A stretch of DNA of 35,582 nucleotides, from assembly GCA_016933675.1 (NCBI GenBank), contig JAFGAM010000104.1, forward strand, positions 1-35,582, read 5' to 3'. A program made the translations under genes and the position numbers. Source of the stretch: Candidatus Anaeroferrophillacea bacterium. Its GTDB lineage: Bacteria; Desulfobacterota; Anaeroferrophillalia; Anaeroferrophillales; Anaeroferrophillaceae. Every line of letters starts with the position of its first letter. Position 1 is the first letter of the stretch. Shown piece after piece: positions 1-7,841 of this stretch. The notes below the pieces were generated by a model. The model ran no database searches. It saw only the letters and a list, made by a program, of their open reading frames with translations, and had not been told where the DNA came from.

Positions 1-233
1 CCTCCAGCTTCGCCCTTGCATCTTGACCGAATCACGTGGCCCCAGCCGGCTCTTTCCGGCCCACCCGACGGCGGAAGCGCCGGTATCACCTCCGCAACCA
101 ACGGGCCGCCAATGAACAAACAGCAGCAGACCATCCAGGCACCGTTCACTCCACTGCCACCGCCGGCCACGCACCTGCCAACGATCACCCCGGCAGCGAT
201 ACACCACGTGCCGCGACGACGTCTAGAATTCAT
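1..233 (-). CDS. Possible N-terminal part of an unknown protein, running off the left edge
   Basis: On the minus strand a reading frame opens with an ATG at 233-231 and stays open to the window edge (about 77 codons). The start of the translation is basic (MNSRRRRGTW), followed by a Gly/Ala/Val/Cys-rich stretch that could be a weak signal or membrane segment. Third-position GC is only moderately high and there is no clear Shine-Dalgarno sequence (only GGGATTGA just upstream). It would lie downstream of the response-regulator gene on the same strand. I recognise no family. It may be a chance open frame; otherwise 1-304 holds nothing that I can identify. Confidence 0.25.
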   Translation of the reverse strand, partial: MNSRRRRGTWCIAAGVIVGRCVAGGGSGVNGAWMVCCCLFIGGPLVAEVIPALPPSGGPERAGWGHVIRSRCKGEAG

Positions 234-304
234 TCAATCCCGACGTCGTATCCCGCCGAACAACATCTTTCGGCACGATACCGGAAAGCTGCGGCCGGTG
301 TTGT

Positions 305-694
305 CTACGAGTCGAGCAGCCGTTTCACACTGGCGATGATCTGGGCCGCCGAAGCCGGCTTGGGCAGATAATCATCCGCCTCCATGCTCATTCCTCCACG
401 ATGCGAATAACGGGTCGAACTGACATGCGATGCCACTGCCGTCAACATAACAATCGGGATGTCGGCGTACTGAGGGTCGCCCTTCAACTCGGCGCATACC
501 TGATATCCGTCTTTCTCAGGCATCATAACGTCAAGAACAATGGCATCGGGCCGGTCGGCTTTAACCTTTTCCAGGCCTTCAACACCATTGAAGGCAACGT
601 TGACGGTAAACCCTTCGGATTCAAGATTGGTTTTAACAATGGAAGCAAAATCAGGCTCGTCATCGACCACAAGAATCTTCTTCTTTTCGCTCAT
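305..694 (-). CDS. Single-domain response regulator (CheY-like receiver)
   Basis: A 129-aa stand-alone receiver domain that would be phosphorylated by a histidine kinase and act through protein contacts, since there is no output domain. Visible residues are the acidic pair D11/D12 (VVDDEPD), phospho-acceptor D55 (VLDVMMPEKDGY), T85 (MLTAV) and K112 (LPKPAS). The loop between T85 and K112 is longer than usual, inserting a segment with the text SSTRYSHRGGMSME before the conserved DDYLPKP. I chose the ATG at 694 because a strong GGAGGG lies just upstream at about 699-705; an ATG five codons earlier would overlap that site. An AT-rich near-palindrome lies directly upstream (711-728). The MetF-like gene is about 100 nt upstream on the same strand. 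No partner kinase is in view. Confidence 0.93.
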   Translation of the reverse strand: MSEKKKILVVDDEPDFASIVKTNLESEGFTVNVAFNGVEGLEKVKADRPDAIVLDVMMPEKDGYQVCAELKGDPQYADIPIVMLTAVASHVSSTRYSHRGGMSMEADDYLPKPASAAQIIASVKRLLDS

Positions 695-710
695 GCCTTC
701 CCTCCTCATA

Positions 711-728
711 TATTATAAGCTTATATTA
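711..728. promoter_or_regulatory. AT-rich palindrome upstream of the response regulator
   Basis: The core TATAAGCTTATA at 714-725 is a perfect 12-bp palindrome, extended to 18 bp with one mismatched pair. It lies immediately 5' of the Shine-Dalgarno of the response regulator, so it is in the promoter or leader. It could be an operator or simply an AT-rich promoter; I see no well-spaced -35/-10 pair. Confidence 0.35.
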
Positions 729-766
729 TCGTGTAGAGTGTCATTCATGTACCGGAAACCACCATA

Positions 767-802
767 ACGGATAGCTCACGGCAAACGGGTAGCTCACGGC
801 AG
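767..802. repeat. Tandem 18-bp duplication across the MetF stop codon
   Basis: Two adjacent 18-nt units (767-784 and 785-802) match at 16 of 18 positions; the shared core is TAGCTCACGGCA. The stop codon of the MetF-like gene (794-796) is inside the second unit, so the duplication includes the end of the reading frame and the start of the intergenic DNA. It looks like a small slippage-type duplication. Confidence 0.7.
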
Positions 803-1657
803 AATCTCCGGAAGTTTGTGCTCCCAGCCGACCGTGGATACCAGTACACCACCAAATCCGGCCCTTTGCACGGCGAGAATCAGCTCCCTGGCGATACGAA
901 CACATTCGGCTGACTTGTCCGTTGCCCGGCGAATCCGCTCTATCAACGCATCGGGAATGGTTATATGCTCTTGCGTCTGGGCGATATAACGCGCCATGCC
1001 GACCGATTTAAGCACCAGAACCGTCGGGATGATAACCGCCTTGCTGCCACCATACTCAGCCAGAAACGGATCAAGATCCTGAAGATCGACCAGCGGGGTA
1101 CTCACCAGGAAGGTCGCGCCGGCAGCAAGATTGTCTTTGGCGTTGCTCACCTCCTGCTGCAACGCGCCATTTCGTGCGCCGGCATTGATGGCTGCCCCGA
1201 GCAGCAAACCAGGGGCACCGGAAAGAGGATTACCGGCCAGATCGAGGCCTTGCCGCAAGCCGCTGGCCGCCTTTAAAAGCTGATTGATACCGAGGTCATA
1301 GACTCCCTTGGCCTCATGATGGTCACCAAATTGCGGATCACCTGCAGGCATGGTAATGATCCCGCTCACCCCGGCGGCATCGGCCGCCAGCAGATCCGCC
1401 TGCAAGGCAAGCCGATTTCGGTCGCGGCAATTAACCTGCATGAGGGTTGTCATGCCCTTATGCTGCAGGATGAGCGCCCCGCCTAGCGCACTCATGCGCA
1501 TAACCGCATTATTCATCTCAGGAACGACGAATGCGTCAACCTTATGCTTAACCTGGTTTGCATTGCTTACCATGGCCAATACATCAACCCCTTTCGGAGG
1601 TTCAATCTCAGCCAGAGTAACAAATTCACCTGCTTCTAGTTTACGCTTTATACTCAT
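794..1657 (-). CDS. metF: Methylenetetrahydrofolate reductase, short MetF type
   Basis: Predicted flavoprotein of 287 aa that interconverts 5,10-methylene- and 5-methyl-tetrahydrofolate, for methionine synthesis or the methyl branch of the Wood-Ljungdahl pathway. Family features: the N-terminal acidic motif AEIEPPKG (residues 16-23, equivalent to the catalytic Glu region), a strand ending QVNCRDRNR (74-82) and the ITMPAGDPQFGD loop (101-112). Length is that of the free-standing bacterial catalytic domain. I chose the ATG at 1657 because GGAGG at 1665-1669 sits 7 nt upstream; the ATG at 1663 is too close and longer starts overlap this site. In many anaerobes the short MetF has a MetV/zinc-binding partner next to it; none is visible here. 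A 12-bp palindrome at 1697-1708 in the leader may regulate it. Confidence 0.88.
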   Translation of the reverse strand: MSIKRKLEAGEFVTLAEIEPPKGVDVLAMVSNANQVKHKVDAFVVPEMNNAVMRMSALGGALILQHKGMTTLMQVNCRDRNRLALQADLLAADAAGVSGIITMPAGDPQFGDHHEAKGVYDLGINQLLKAASGLRQGLDLAGNPLSGAPGLLLGAAINAGARNGALQQEVSNAKDNLAAGATFLVSTPLVDLQDLDPFLAEYGGSKAVIIPTVLVLKSVGMARYIAQTQEHITIPDALIERIRRATDKSAECVRIARELILAVQRAGFGGVLVSTVGWEHKLPEILP

Positions 1658-1696
1658 CAGCATTCCTCCCATTCGCGCGAGCCTGAACCGTTGCAC

Positions 1697-1708
1697 AATC
1701 AATTGATT
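1697..1708. promoter_or_regulatory. Perfect 12-bp palindrome in the metF leader
   Basis: AATCAATTGATT is a perfect palindrome about 40 nt upstream of the metF ATG. It is a plausible operator; I cannot name the regulator. Confidence 0.35.
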
Positions 1709-2168
1709 ATTTCAGGTGAGACAAAACCGTCATGCCGCACGTGATATTCAGAACCAGCGGGCGTTAACCGCCCTTCATGACCGCTTTCAAAACACTTTCC
1801 CGCGAGACCCGCTTCCGACCTTCACAAGACCTGTAAAACAGCCCGTACCGGTGCGCATTTTCAAACAGGGTTACTGTCCTTACCCCACACCGTCTACCAA
1901 CCGGTTTTTGTTTATGACTAATATTTTTCCGTTAGTCAAGAATATTATATGCTCCGACCGCATCGCCGGGCTCGGCAACCCGTACCGGTGGTTTCTCCGG
2001 TTGCCGGACCGCCATACCGATCGGGAACGAGGTCACGTTGTTTTGCCGAATCTCCTCCGCAGCGGATCGGACGGTTCATCAATCCGCCACACCAACGCCG
2101 AACCCGCTCATCCGCGAGGAATGTACACTCTGTATTGCACCATCAAAACGCGTACCGGTAATTTAACC
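1709..2168. other. Long divergent intergenic region between metF and the lytic transglycosylase
   Basis: About 550 nt separate the metF start (1657) from the transglycosylase start (2206). Frames that cross it look like chance ORFs. Recognisable elements are the metF palindrome (1697-1708), a dyad at 1915-1938 and the promoter at 2169-2197. I see no riboswitch that I can name and no tRNA. The stretch from about 1960 to 2165 shows nothing distinctive. Confidence 0.5.
1915..1938. promoter_or_regulatory. Inverted repeat TGACTAA-N10-TTAGTCA
   Basis: A perfect 7-bp inverted repeat surrounds a 10-nt T-rich spacer in the divergent intergenic region. It could be an operator. Read on the minus strand, TTGACT (1939-1934) and CATAAA (1916-1911) are separated by 17 nt, so the dyad would overlap a weak metF promoter. 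The protein that binds it is unknown. Confidence 0.4.
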
Positions 2169-2197
2169 TTGACAAAACTACCGACCATATTTATCCT
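2169..2197 (+). promoter_or_regulatory. Sigma70-type promoter for the lytic transglycosylase
   Basis: TTGACA (2169-2174), a 17-nt spacer and TATCCT (2192-2197). Transcription would start at about 2203-2206, on or next to the ATG at 2206, so the message would be leaderless or nearly so. Confidence 0.6.
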
Positions 2198-2205
2198 TAC
2201 CGCTT

Positions 2206-2856
2206 ATGGAACAGCGAAATCTAGGTACCAGCTTATTGCTGGTGGGGGCTTTGTTCGCCGTGGTTCTGTCCAGCAGCTACCTGCCGGCACAGAAAAACGC
2301 CCGGGATACCCCGGCCGCATCGGCGGTGACCGGGGAGCTTTCGGCGACGTTGGTTGGCGAGCGCTGTCTCCTGGCCGATTATCAGTTGACCGTCGACACC
2401 ATTCGTTCTTTTCAACGACAGCTATCACCCCGCCAGGCACGCCGCCTCGCCCGCTACATCTGGCAGGCGGCACATCGCTTCGAATGCGATCCGGCACTGA
2501 TCACCGCCCTCATCCAGGTGGAGAGCAGTTTCCTCTCCCACGCCCGCTCCCACATGGGCGCCCGGGGGTTGATGCAGCTTCGGCCCTTCGTCGCCCGGGC
2601 ATTGGCGGAGGAACTCAGCGCCGGCTGGAAGGGCGAGGACAGCCTGCACGATCCGGAAACAAACATCATCATGGGCACCTGCTACCTCGCCTCGCTGATC
2701 CGCGATTTCGATGATCTGCCCACGGCTTTGGCGGCCTATAACTGCGGTCCCACCTTGGTACGCAGCCGTCTGCGCCGCGGCCTCGCCCTGCCGGGCCGCT
2801 ATGCCGCCCAGGTCATCTCCCTCTACCATACGTACCGCGGCGACCACCGATCCTGA
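2206..2856 (+). CDS. Membrane-anchored lytic transglycosylase (SLT domain)
   Basis: A 216-aa enzyme expected to cleave the MurNAc-GlcNAc bond of peptidoglycan with formation of 1,6-anhydro-MurNAc, in the periplasm. Residues 7-26 are a hydrophobic N-terminal segment (signal anchor or uncleaved signal). The SLT domain covers about 85-210: predicted catalytic Glu E106 in LIQVESSF, then the GARGLMQL motif (118-125) and AAYNCGP (176-182). No Shine-Dalgarno precedes the ATG at 2206, but a good promoter ends about 8 nt upstream, which fits a leaderless start. The next gene begins 105 nt later on the same strand. There is no LysM or other wall-binding domain. Confidence 0.88.
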   Translation: MEQRNLGTSLLLVGALFAVVLSSSYLPAQKNARDTPAASAVTGELSATLVGERCLLADYQLTVDTIRSFQRQLSPRQARRLARYIWQAAHRFECDPALITALIQVESSFLSHARSHMGARGLMQLRPFVARALAEELSAGWKGEDSLHDPETNIIMGTCYLASLIRDFDDLPTALAAYNCGPTLVRSRLRRGLALPGRYAAQVISLYHTYRGDHRS

Positions 2857-2961
2857 AGACGCCGACGGCCACCATTGCGTCGCTTCCCGTGCGGCACACC
2901 GGCACCACCACCAACCGGCCACTTCCCCGCCGCCAGTCCATTCAGGTGAAGGAAATAAATT

Positions 2962-3654
2962 ATGGAACCGCCGTTTTATTTTTCATTCATCGATTTCTGC
3001 CGCAACGGCGGCAGCAACCTGGACGACACCCGTAAACTGCTGGAACAGACCTTCGGCTTCCCGGTGGAACTGGCCATCGACGATGACGGCAAGCCGCCGG
3101 TATTCGCCGTACGGCTGTCCGAATCCGGCCGCATCCGTCTGCCCGGCGGGGGTTTCGCCACCATCCCGGCGCGCTTCGGCGACGGCGAAATTCGCCTGCT
3201 GCCGCTCTTTGTCCACGAAACCGAGACCCCGGACGCACGCCTGCTGGCCTACGAACGCAGCCACATCGACCAGTTTCTCCGCCGCCACGGTGAATACACC
3301 AACTACCGGGAGTTCATCCTTGAGGCCCCCGATGCCGCCAGCCCACCGGAACGCAAATACGCCCTGTTGTGCCATGTCATGCGCCGGGTGCTGATCAATG
3401 ACCGTGAGGCCTTTCCTCTGCTCCACCCTGACAAGGAGGATAAAACCCTGCAGGCGCTGTTGATCTACCAGCTGGCGGAACGCATCTCGTGGTACATCGG
3501 CCGCCTGGAGCTGGACCGCCAAGCGACGGTGGCGGCCCTGGTGCCCGAGTTGGAAAAGATCGTCGCCGCCGACCCGTTCTACCAGACGGAACCGGCAGGA
3601 GAAACGGTGGAGCTGTTCCGCCAGACGATGATCAGCCTGACGCTGTTTCTATGA
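2962..3654 (+). CDS. Uncharacterised 230-aa protein
   Basis: I do not recognise a family. The protein is soluble (no signal peptide or membrane segment), acidic and rich in Glu, Asp, Arg and aromatics. The N-terminal half (about 1-110) looks like an alpha/beta domain that includes RIRLPGGGFATIPARFGDGE; the C-terminal half (about 110-230) looks helical. The ATG at 2962 is preceded by AAGGAA at a good distance. It lies between the lytic transglycosylase and trmFO (22 nt before trmFO), probably co-transcribed with trmFO. Codon use is like its neighbours, so it looks like a resident gene. Context does not determine its function. Confidence 0.8.
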   Translation: MEPPFYFSFIDFCRNGGSNLDDTRKLLEQTFGFPVELAIDDDGKPPVFAVRLSESGRIRLPGGGFATIPARFGDGEIRLLPLFVHETETPDARLLAYERSHIDQFLRRHGEYTNYREFILEAPDAASPPERKYALLCHVMRRVLINDREAFPLLHPDKEDKTLQALLIYQLAERISWYIGRLELDRQATVAALVPELEKIVAADPFYQTEPAGETVELFRQTMISLTLFL

Positions 3655-3676
3655 TTGTTCCGCCTCCCGAATCCCC

Positions 3677-5014
3677 ATGACCCTTATAAACCCGGTCACC
3701 ATCATCGGCGGCGGCCTGGCGGGTTGCGAAGCCTCCTGGCAGCTGGCCGGACGCGGCATTCCCGTACTTCTGCGGGAAATGAAACCCGGCCGCTTCTCCC
3801 CGGCCCACGAGGATCCGCACCTGGCGGAGCTGGTGTGCTCCAATTCGCTCCGGGCGGCGGATCCGCACCATGCCGCCGGTCTGCTGAAGGACGAAATGGC
3901 CCGCTGCGGCTCGCTGATCATCACCGCCGCCCATAAAACCCGGGTACCCGCCGGCGGCGCCCTGGCGGTGGACCGCCACGCCTTCGCCCGGCAGGTTACC
4001 GGCCGAATCGAATCCCACCCGCTGATCACCGTTATCCGGCGCGAGGTCACCGGAGTACCCGCCGCAGGCGACATCATCATCGCCAGCGGGCCGCTCACCG
4101 CCGACGCCCTGGCCGCCGATCTTGCCCGCGTCACCGGCCCCGGGCTGCATTTCTACGACGCCATCGCCCCCATCGTCGCCGCCGATTCCATCGACCGCGA
4201 ACGCTGTTTTCGCGCCGACCGCTACGGTGAACCAGGTACCGGCGACTACCTCAATTGCCCATTGTCGGCTGCGGAATACCACCGCCTGGTGGAACTGATC
4301 GCCGCCGGCGACGCACAGCGGCCACGAGCCTTCGAGGACGAAAAGGTGTTCGAAGGGTGCATGCCGGTGGAGGCAATGGCCGCTCGAGGGCCAGAAACCC
4401 TGGCCTTCGGACCGTTGAAACCGGTGGGCCTCACCGACCCCGCCACCGGCCGGCGGCCACACGCCGTCGTCCAGTTGCGGGCGGAAAACCGCGACGCAAC
4501 AATGTACAATCTGGTGGGCTTCCAGACGCGGCTGACCTTTCCCTGGCAGAATCAGGTCATTCACGCCATTCCGGGGCTGGAGCAGGCGGTGATCCTGCGT
4601 TACGGAACCATGCACCGCAACACCTTCATCGACGCCCCGAGACTTGTCAACCGCGGCTTCCAGCTGCTTTCCGACCCGCGGATTTTCTTCGCCGGACAGA
4701 TCAGCGGCGTCGAGGGCTACGTCGAATCAGCCGCCAGCGGGCTGGTGGCCGGCATCCAGCTCGCCTGCCGGCGACTCACCGGCCAGCTGCTGCCACCGCC
4801 GGCAACCACCGCCCTGGGTGCGCTGGGCAGCCATGTCACCAACACCGATGCCAGCCCGTTCCAGCCGATGAACATCAACTTCGGCCTCTTTCCGCCGCTC
4901 TCCGGCGGAAAGATGAAAAAGGCGGCCCGCAAGGCCGCCCACGTCTCCCGGGCACACACGGCACTGGAAGACTGGCTTGTTTCACTGCCGTCCGTGATAA
5001 CGACATCTTCGTAA
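3677..5014 (+). CDS. trmFO: Methylenetetrahydrofolate-tRNA-(uracil-5-)-methyltransferase TrmFO
   Basis: A 445-aa FAD enzyme that makes m5U54 in the tRNA T-loop with methylene-tetrahydrofolate as carbon donor. The N-terminal dinucleotide fold has TIIGGGLAGCEAS (9-20). The family motif ELVCSNSLRA (51-60) carries the first conserved Cys, and FEGCMPVEAMA carries the second, which belongs to the active site. The motif GQISGVEGYVESAASG (FAD binding) and a C-terminal MNINFGLFPP follow. Length is typical of the family. No clear Shine-Dalgarno precedes the ATG at 3677, so translation may depend on the gene 22 nt upstream. It is related to MnmG, whose gene is missing from the origin cluster here, but the CSNS and GCMPVE motifs identify TrmFO. 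Confidence 0.96.
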   Translation: MTLINPVTIIGGGLAGCEASWQLAGRGIPVLLREMKPGRFSPAHEDPHLAELVCSNSLRAADPHHAAGLLKDEMARCGSLIITAAHKTRVPAGGALAVDRHAFARQVTGRIESHPLITVIRREVTGVPAAGDIIIASGPLTADALAADLARVTGPGLHFYDAIAPIVAADSIDRERCFRADRYGEPGTGDYLNCPLSAAEYHRLVELIAAGDAQRPRAFEDEKVFEGCMPVEAMAARGPETLAFGPLKPVGLTDPATGRRPHAVVQLRAENRDATMYNLVGFQTRLTFPWQNQVIHAIPGLEQAVILRYGTMHRNTFIDAPRLVNRGFQLLSDPRIFFAGQISGVEGYVESAASGLVAGIQLACRRLTGQLLPPPATTALGALGSHVTNTDASPFQPMNINFGLFPPLSGGKMKKAARKAAHVSRAHTALEDWLVSLPSVITTSS

Positions 5015-5345
5015 ATCATTCATCTTTATTGCACTGCAAAGTAAGCCGCCGATGGGGTGGTGATTCCATGTACGCTTTCCACAGTCATTGTATGCCACGT
5101 ATCCGGTGCAGTTGCTGCGCCATCCCATTTTGATGTATGATGGCACGTTTCAGGCTTTCAGCCAATGCCGTCCGGGATGATTGTTGTCGTCTAACCTACC
5201 GTTCTCGGGGGTTGGCGTGGTGCGATTCAACTCGCATTTCGGCAACATATTTCCCCGCGGGCGGCGTGCGACAATCGGCGCAGTACAATCCCCTTCAGGG
5301 GCGGGGCGGGAAATTTCAGTGGCGTGCGACCGATGGAAGCAATCA
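5015..5345. other. Non-coding gap between convergent trmFO and parB
   Basis: No convincing gene in either strand. Contents: the 27-bp dispersed element at 5119-5145, a short CCCCTTCAGGGG hairpin at about 5291-5302 without a T-tract, and otherwise unremarkable sequence. The combination could be the relic of an insertion sequence, but no transposase fragment can be recognised. Confidence 0.4.
5119..5145 (-). repeat. 27-bp dispersed element, copy 1
   Basis: Matches copy 2 at 35531-35557 at 24 of 27 positions. The first 14 nt, GCCATCCCATTTTG, also recur exactly (opposite strand) at 24145-24158. The copy has GCCATC and GATGGC at its ends as an inverted repeat. Read on the minus strand it begins TGCCA, which would suit an IS terminus or a protein-binding site. 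Confidence 0.6.
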
Positions 5346-6266
5346 TTACGGTTCGATCACCCTTTCTCCTTCAGCCTGCAACCGTTCACAAATCCGCTGC
5401 AGTTCCTCGTCCGAATGAAACTCGATCTCCAGTCGGCCCTTCTCCCTGCCGCGCCAGTTAAGCCGCACCCGGGCGCCCAGTGAAGATTCCAGCCGGCGGC
5501 AAAGATCATCGCCATGGAGCCGCCGGCTTTCATCCACCGCCGGCATTCTCTTCTGTCTGGGGTCTTCCCCCCCCGCGCCTTGTTTCCGGTCACGCACCAG
5601 TTTCTCCACCTGGCGCACCGACAACCCCGCGCTCACTACCCGCGCCGCCAGTTCCGCCTGCTGCCCGGCATCGTCAAGGGACATGAGAGCGCGGCCGTGA
5701 CCCATGCCGAGGCTGCCGTCCTCCAGCAGATCGCGTACCGCTTCCGGCAACTGCAACAGACGCAGCATGTTGGTGATGGTCGAACGTTCGCGGCCAATGG
5801 TTTTCGCCACCTCTTCGTGGCTGAAGCTGAATTCATCGATCAACCGGCGATAACCGCGGGCCTCCTCCAGGGGATTGAGATCCTCCCGCTGCAGATTCTC
5901 GATCAGCGACACCTCGGCCGCCTGGCGTTCATCGAGGGTGACGATGAGCGCCGGAATCTGCGTCAACCCGGCCCGCTGCGCCGCCCGCCAGCGTCGTTCG
6001 CCGGCCACCAGTTTGTAGCGTCCGGCGGTTTCGGCCGGACGCACCAGCACCGGCTGAACCACCCCTTTCTCGCGGATGGACTCGGTCAACTCTGCCAGCC
6101 TGTCGGCATCGAAGCGTTTTCGCGGCTGCTTCGCGTCCGGCTCGATAAAGGAAAGCGGACACTGGATGAGCCTACTGTCCGTCGCCGCTGGCACTTCCGG
6201 CAGCAGTGCCCCCAGGCCCCGGCCAAGGCCGCGTTTGATCGTCGCTTTTTTCGATACACTCGTCAT
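5346..6266 (-). CDS. parB: Chromosome partitioning protein ParB
   Basis: A 306-aa CTP-dependent DNA clamp that loads at parS sites and organises origin segregation with ParA. The N-terminal GRGLGALLPE (15-24) resembles the ParA-stimulating region. The ParB/Srx domain has PRKRFD (48-53), the CTP-binding GERRW (89-93) and ENLQRED (123-129). A helix-turn-helix lies at about 147-170. I chose the ATG at 6266 with CGAGG at 6272-6276; the longer start would add 16 unrelated residues. It is the last gene of the origin block, 62 nt after parA. The ParB terminus faces the convergent trmFO. I did not find a parS site by eye. Confidence 0.95.
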   Translation of the reverse strand: MTSVSKKATIKRGLGRGLGALLPEVPAATDSRLIQCPLSFIEPDAKQPRKRFDADRLAELTESIREKGVVQPVLVRPAETAGRYKLVAGERRWRAAQRAGLTQIPALIVTLDERQAAEVSLIENLQREDLNPLEEARGYRRLIDEFSFSHEEVAKTIGRERSTITNMLRLLQLPEAVRDLLEDGSLGMGHGRALMSLDDAGQQAELAARVVSAGLSVRQVEKLVRDRKQGAGGEDPRQKRMPAVDESRRLHGDDLCRRLESSLGARVRLNWRGREKGRLEIEFHSDEELQRICERLQAEGERVIEP

Positions 6267-6328
6267 GACAACCTCGGATTGATTATGGCACCGCCACGTG
6301 ACAGGTGCCGCCACGCCGCACCTGCAGG

Positions 6329-7171
6329 TTAACCGGGCCGGGGCATCGCGACACGGCCGGCCGTACCGGCCGGCTGGATCTGGCGATCGGCTACCGCCCC
6401 GGCACCGGCTGCCTGGCGGACGAGAAACTCCTCGGTCAGCTGCAGATAGGCCAGCGCCCCCCGGGAGGCGACGTCGTAGAGCGCGATGGGCTTGCCATGG
6501 CTCGGCGACTCACTGAGGCGGATATTGCGCGGAATCACCACATCGTAGACCAAAGAACCGAAATGCTCCCGCACCTCGCTCTCCACCTGCTGAGCGAGGG
6601 TGGTACGATGGTCCACCATGGTCAGCAGAATCCCCTCGATGGTCAGTGCCGGGTTGAGCCCCTGCTGCACCCGTTGGACGGTGTGGAGCAACTGGCCGAG
6701 TCCTTCCATGGCGTAGTATTCACTCTGCAACGGAATGAGAATACTGTCAGCGGCGGTAAGTGAATTGATCGTCAGCAGACCGAGGGAGGGGGAGCAGTCG
6801 ATAATGATGTGGTCATAGGCATCGCGCAGCGGCGCCAGCAGATCGGCCAGCCGGTACTCGCGCCGCGGCACGTCCAGAAGCTCGACCTCGGCACCGATAA
6901 GATCCTGATTCGCCGGCATGAGCGCGAGGAAGTGCAGGGCCGTCTCACGCACCACCGCCGCCGCCGGGGTTTCTCCCAGCAGAACGTGGTAGACGGTCCG
7001 CTCCTGCTCCTCCAGCACCAGGCCGACGCCACTGGTGGCATTGCCCTGGGGATCGAGATCGACGAGCAGGGTGCGGTGCTCGGCAATGGCCAGCGACGCG
7101 GCGAGATTGACCGCCGTCGTGGTCTTGCCCACGCCGCCCTTCTGATTCGCAATGGAGATGATTTTCGCCAT
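6329..7171 (-). CDS. parA: Chromosome partitioning ATPase ParA (Soj)
   Basis: A 280-aa P-loop ATPase of the MinD/ParA group. It dimerises on ATP, binds DNA non-specifically and is released by ParB, moving origins apart. The deviant Walker A KGGVGKTTTA is at 11-20, DLDPQGNATSG (Walker A', switch) at about 38-48 and the Walker B-like HIIIDCSPSLGLLT further on. The C-terminal end is Gly/Ala/Arg-rich. It starts 4 nt after the rsmG stop, which suggests translational coupling; the GGCGGTG just upstream is a weak Shine-Dalgarno. The order rsmG-parA-parB is the conserved one. Confidence 0.96.
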   Translation of the reverse strand: MAKIISIANQKGGVGKTTTAVNLAASLAIAEHRTLLVDLDPQGNATSGVGLVLEEQERTVYHVLLGETPAAAVVRETALHFLALMPANQDLIGAEVELLDVPRREYRLADLLAPLRDAYDHIIIDCSPSLGLLTINSLTAADSILIPLQSEYYAMEGLGQLLHTVQRVQQGLNPALTIEGILLTMVDHRTTLAQQVESEVREHFGSLVYDVVIPRNIRLSESPSHGKPIALYDVASRGALAYLQLTEEFLVRQAAGAGAVADRQIQPAGTAGRVAMPRPG

Positions 7172-7175
7172 CGGT

Positions 7176-7841
7176 TCACCGCCGGCCGATGACCAACAAG
7201 CTGCGGGACCGGGTGGTCAGCGGCAGATCCATCGTCAGGGTTTCCCGCCGGCACAGCCGTTTGTCGGCTGCCAGCAGGTCGGTGATTTCGGCGGCATGCT
7301 CACTTCCGGCGGCAACCGACAACAGCAACCGACCGCGCTCCTCGAGCACCTCCGCCGCCAGCGGCAACATGACCTCAGCCGCCGACACCGCCCGGCTGAC
7401 CAGGGTTCGGACCGGGGCGGGAAACACCTCTCTAGCATTTCCCACCGTGAAATGCAAATGAAGTATATCTACGTTGCGAAGCCCCAGTTCCCGGACAACA
7501 TGTTGTAAAAAAAGGACTTTTTTCTGTTTTGACTCGATCAGCACGAAGGCCGTGGCAGGCAGCGCCAGGGCCAGGGGCAGCCCCGGAAAACCGCCGCCGG
7601 TGCCCACGTCGACCACCGGCGCATCACGGTCGACGATACCGCGAAGGTAGATCAGTGAGTCCAGCAGGTGATGCGGCACCATGTCCCGCGGGTTGAGGAT
7701 GGTCGTCAGGTTGTAGGTTTTACCCCACCGCCGCAGGATTTCGAGAAAGCGCCACGCCGGGGCCGCTGCTCCCGGCGGCAGTTCCACCCCGATGGCCCGG
7801 GCCCCGGCGCGCAAATCATCTTCGAAATCAACTGGATTCAC
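7176..7841 (-). CDS. rsmG: 16S rRNA (guanine527-N7)-methyltransferase RsmG
   Basis: A 221-aa SAM-dependent enzyme (GidB) that methylates G527 of 16S rRNA. The N-terminal helical part has YNLTTILNPRDMVPHHLLDS (43-62), typical of RsmG, and the SAM-binding loop is VVDVGTGGGFPGLPLAL (76-92). SRAVS follows in the C-terminal half. The start is GTG at 7841, with AGAGG over the mnmE stop codon region; mnmE ends 15 nt upstream. In most bacteria with this cluster mnmG sits between mnmE and rsmG; here it is absent. Confidence 0.95.
   Translation of the reverse strand: MNPVDFEDDLRAGARAIGVELPPGAAAPAWRFLEILRRWGKTYNLTTILNPRDMVPHHLLDSLIYLRGIVDRDAPVVDVGTGGGFPGLPLALALPATAFVLIESKQKKVLFLQHVVRELGLRNVDILHLHFTVGNAREVFPAPVRTLVSRAVSAAEVMLPLAAEVLEERGRLLLSVAAGSEHAAEITDLLAADKRLCRRETLTMDLPLTTRSRSLLVIGRR

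Noticed and set aside
1716-2714. Long plus-strand open frame of about 330 codons across the metF-transglycosylase gap
   Set aside because: It overlaps the transglycosylase in another frame, its composition is Arg/Pro/His-rich and it has no ribosome binding site or family motif.
5141-5156. Sigma54-like site TGGCACGTTTCAGGC
   Set aside because: The GG-N10-GC spacing fits, but the -12 part lacks TTGC and no gene starts downstream on that strand.
5137-5418. Short plus-strand frame in the trmFO-parB gap as a transposase remnant
   Set aside because: The translation (MMARFRLSANAV...) has no transposase motif and overlaps the parB end.
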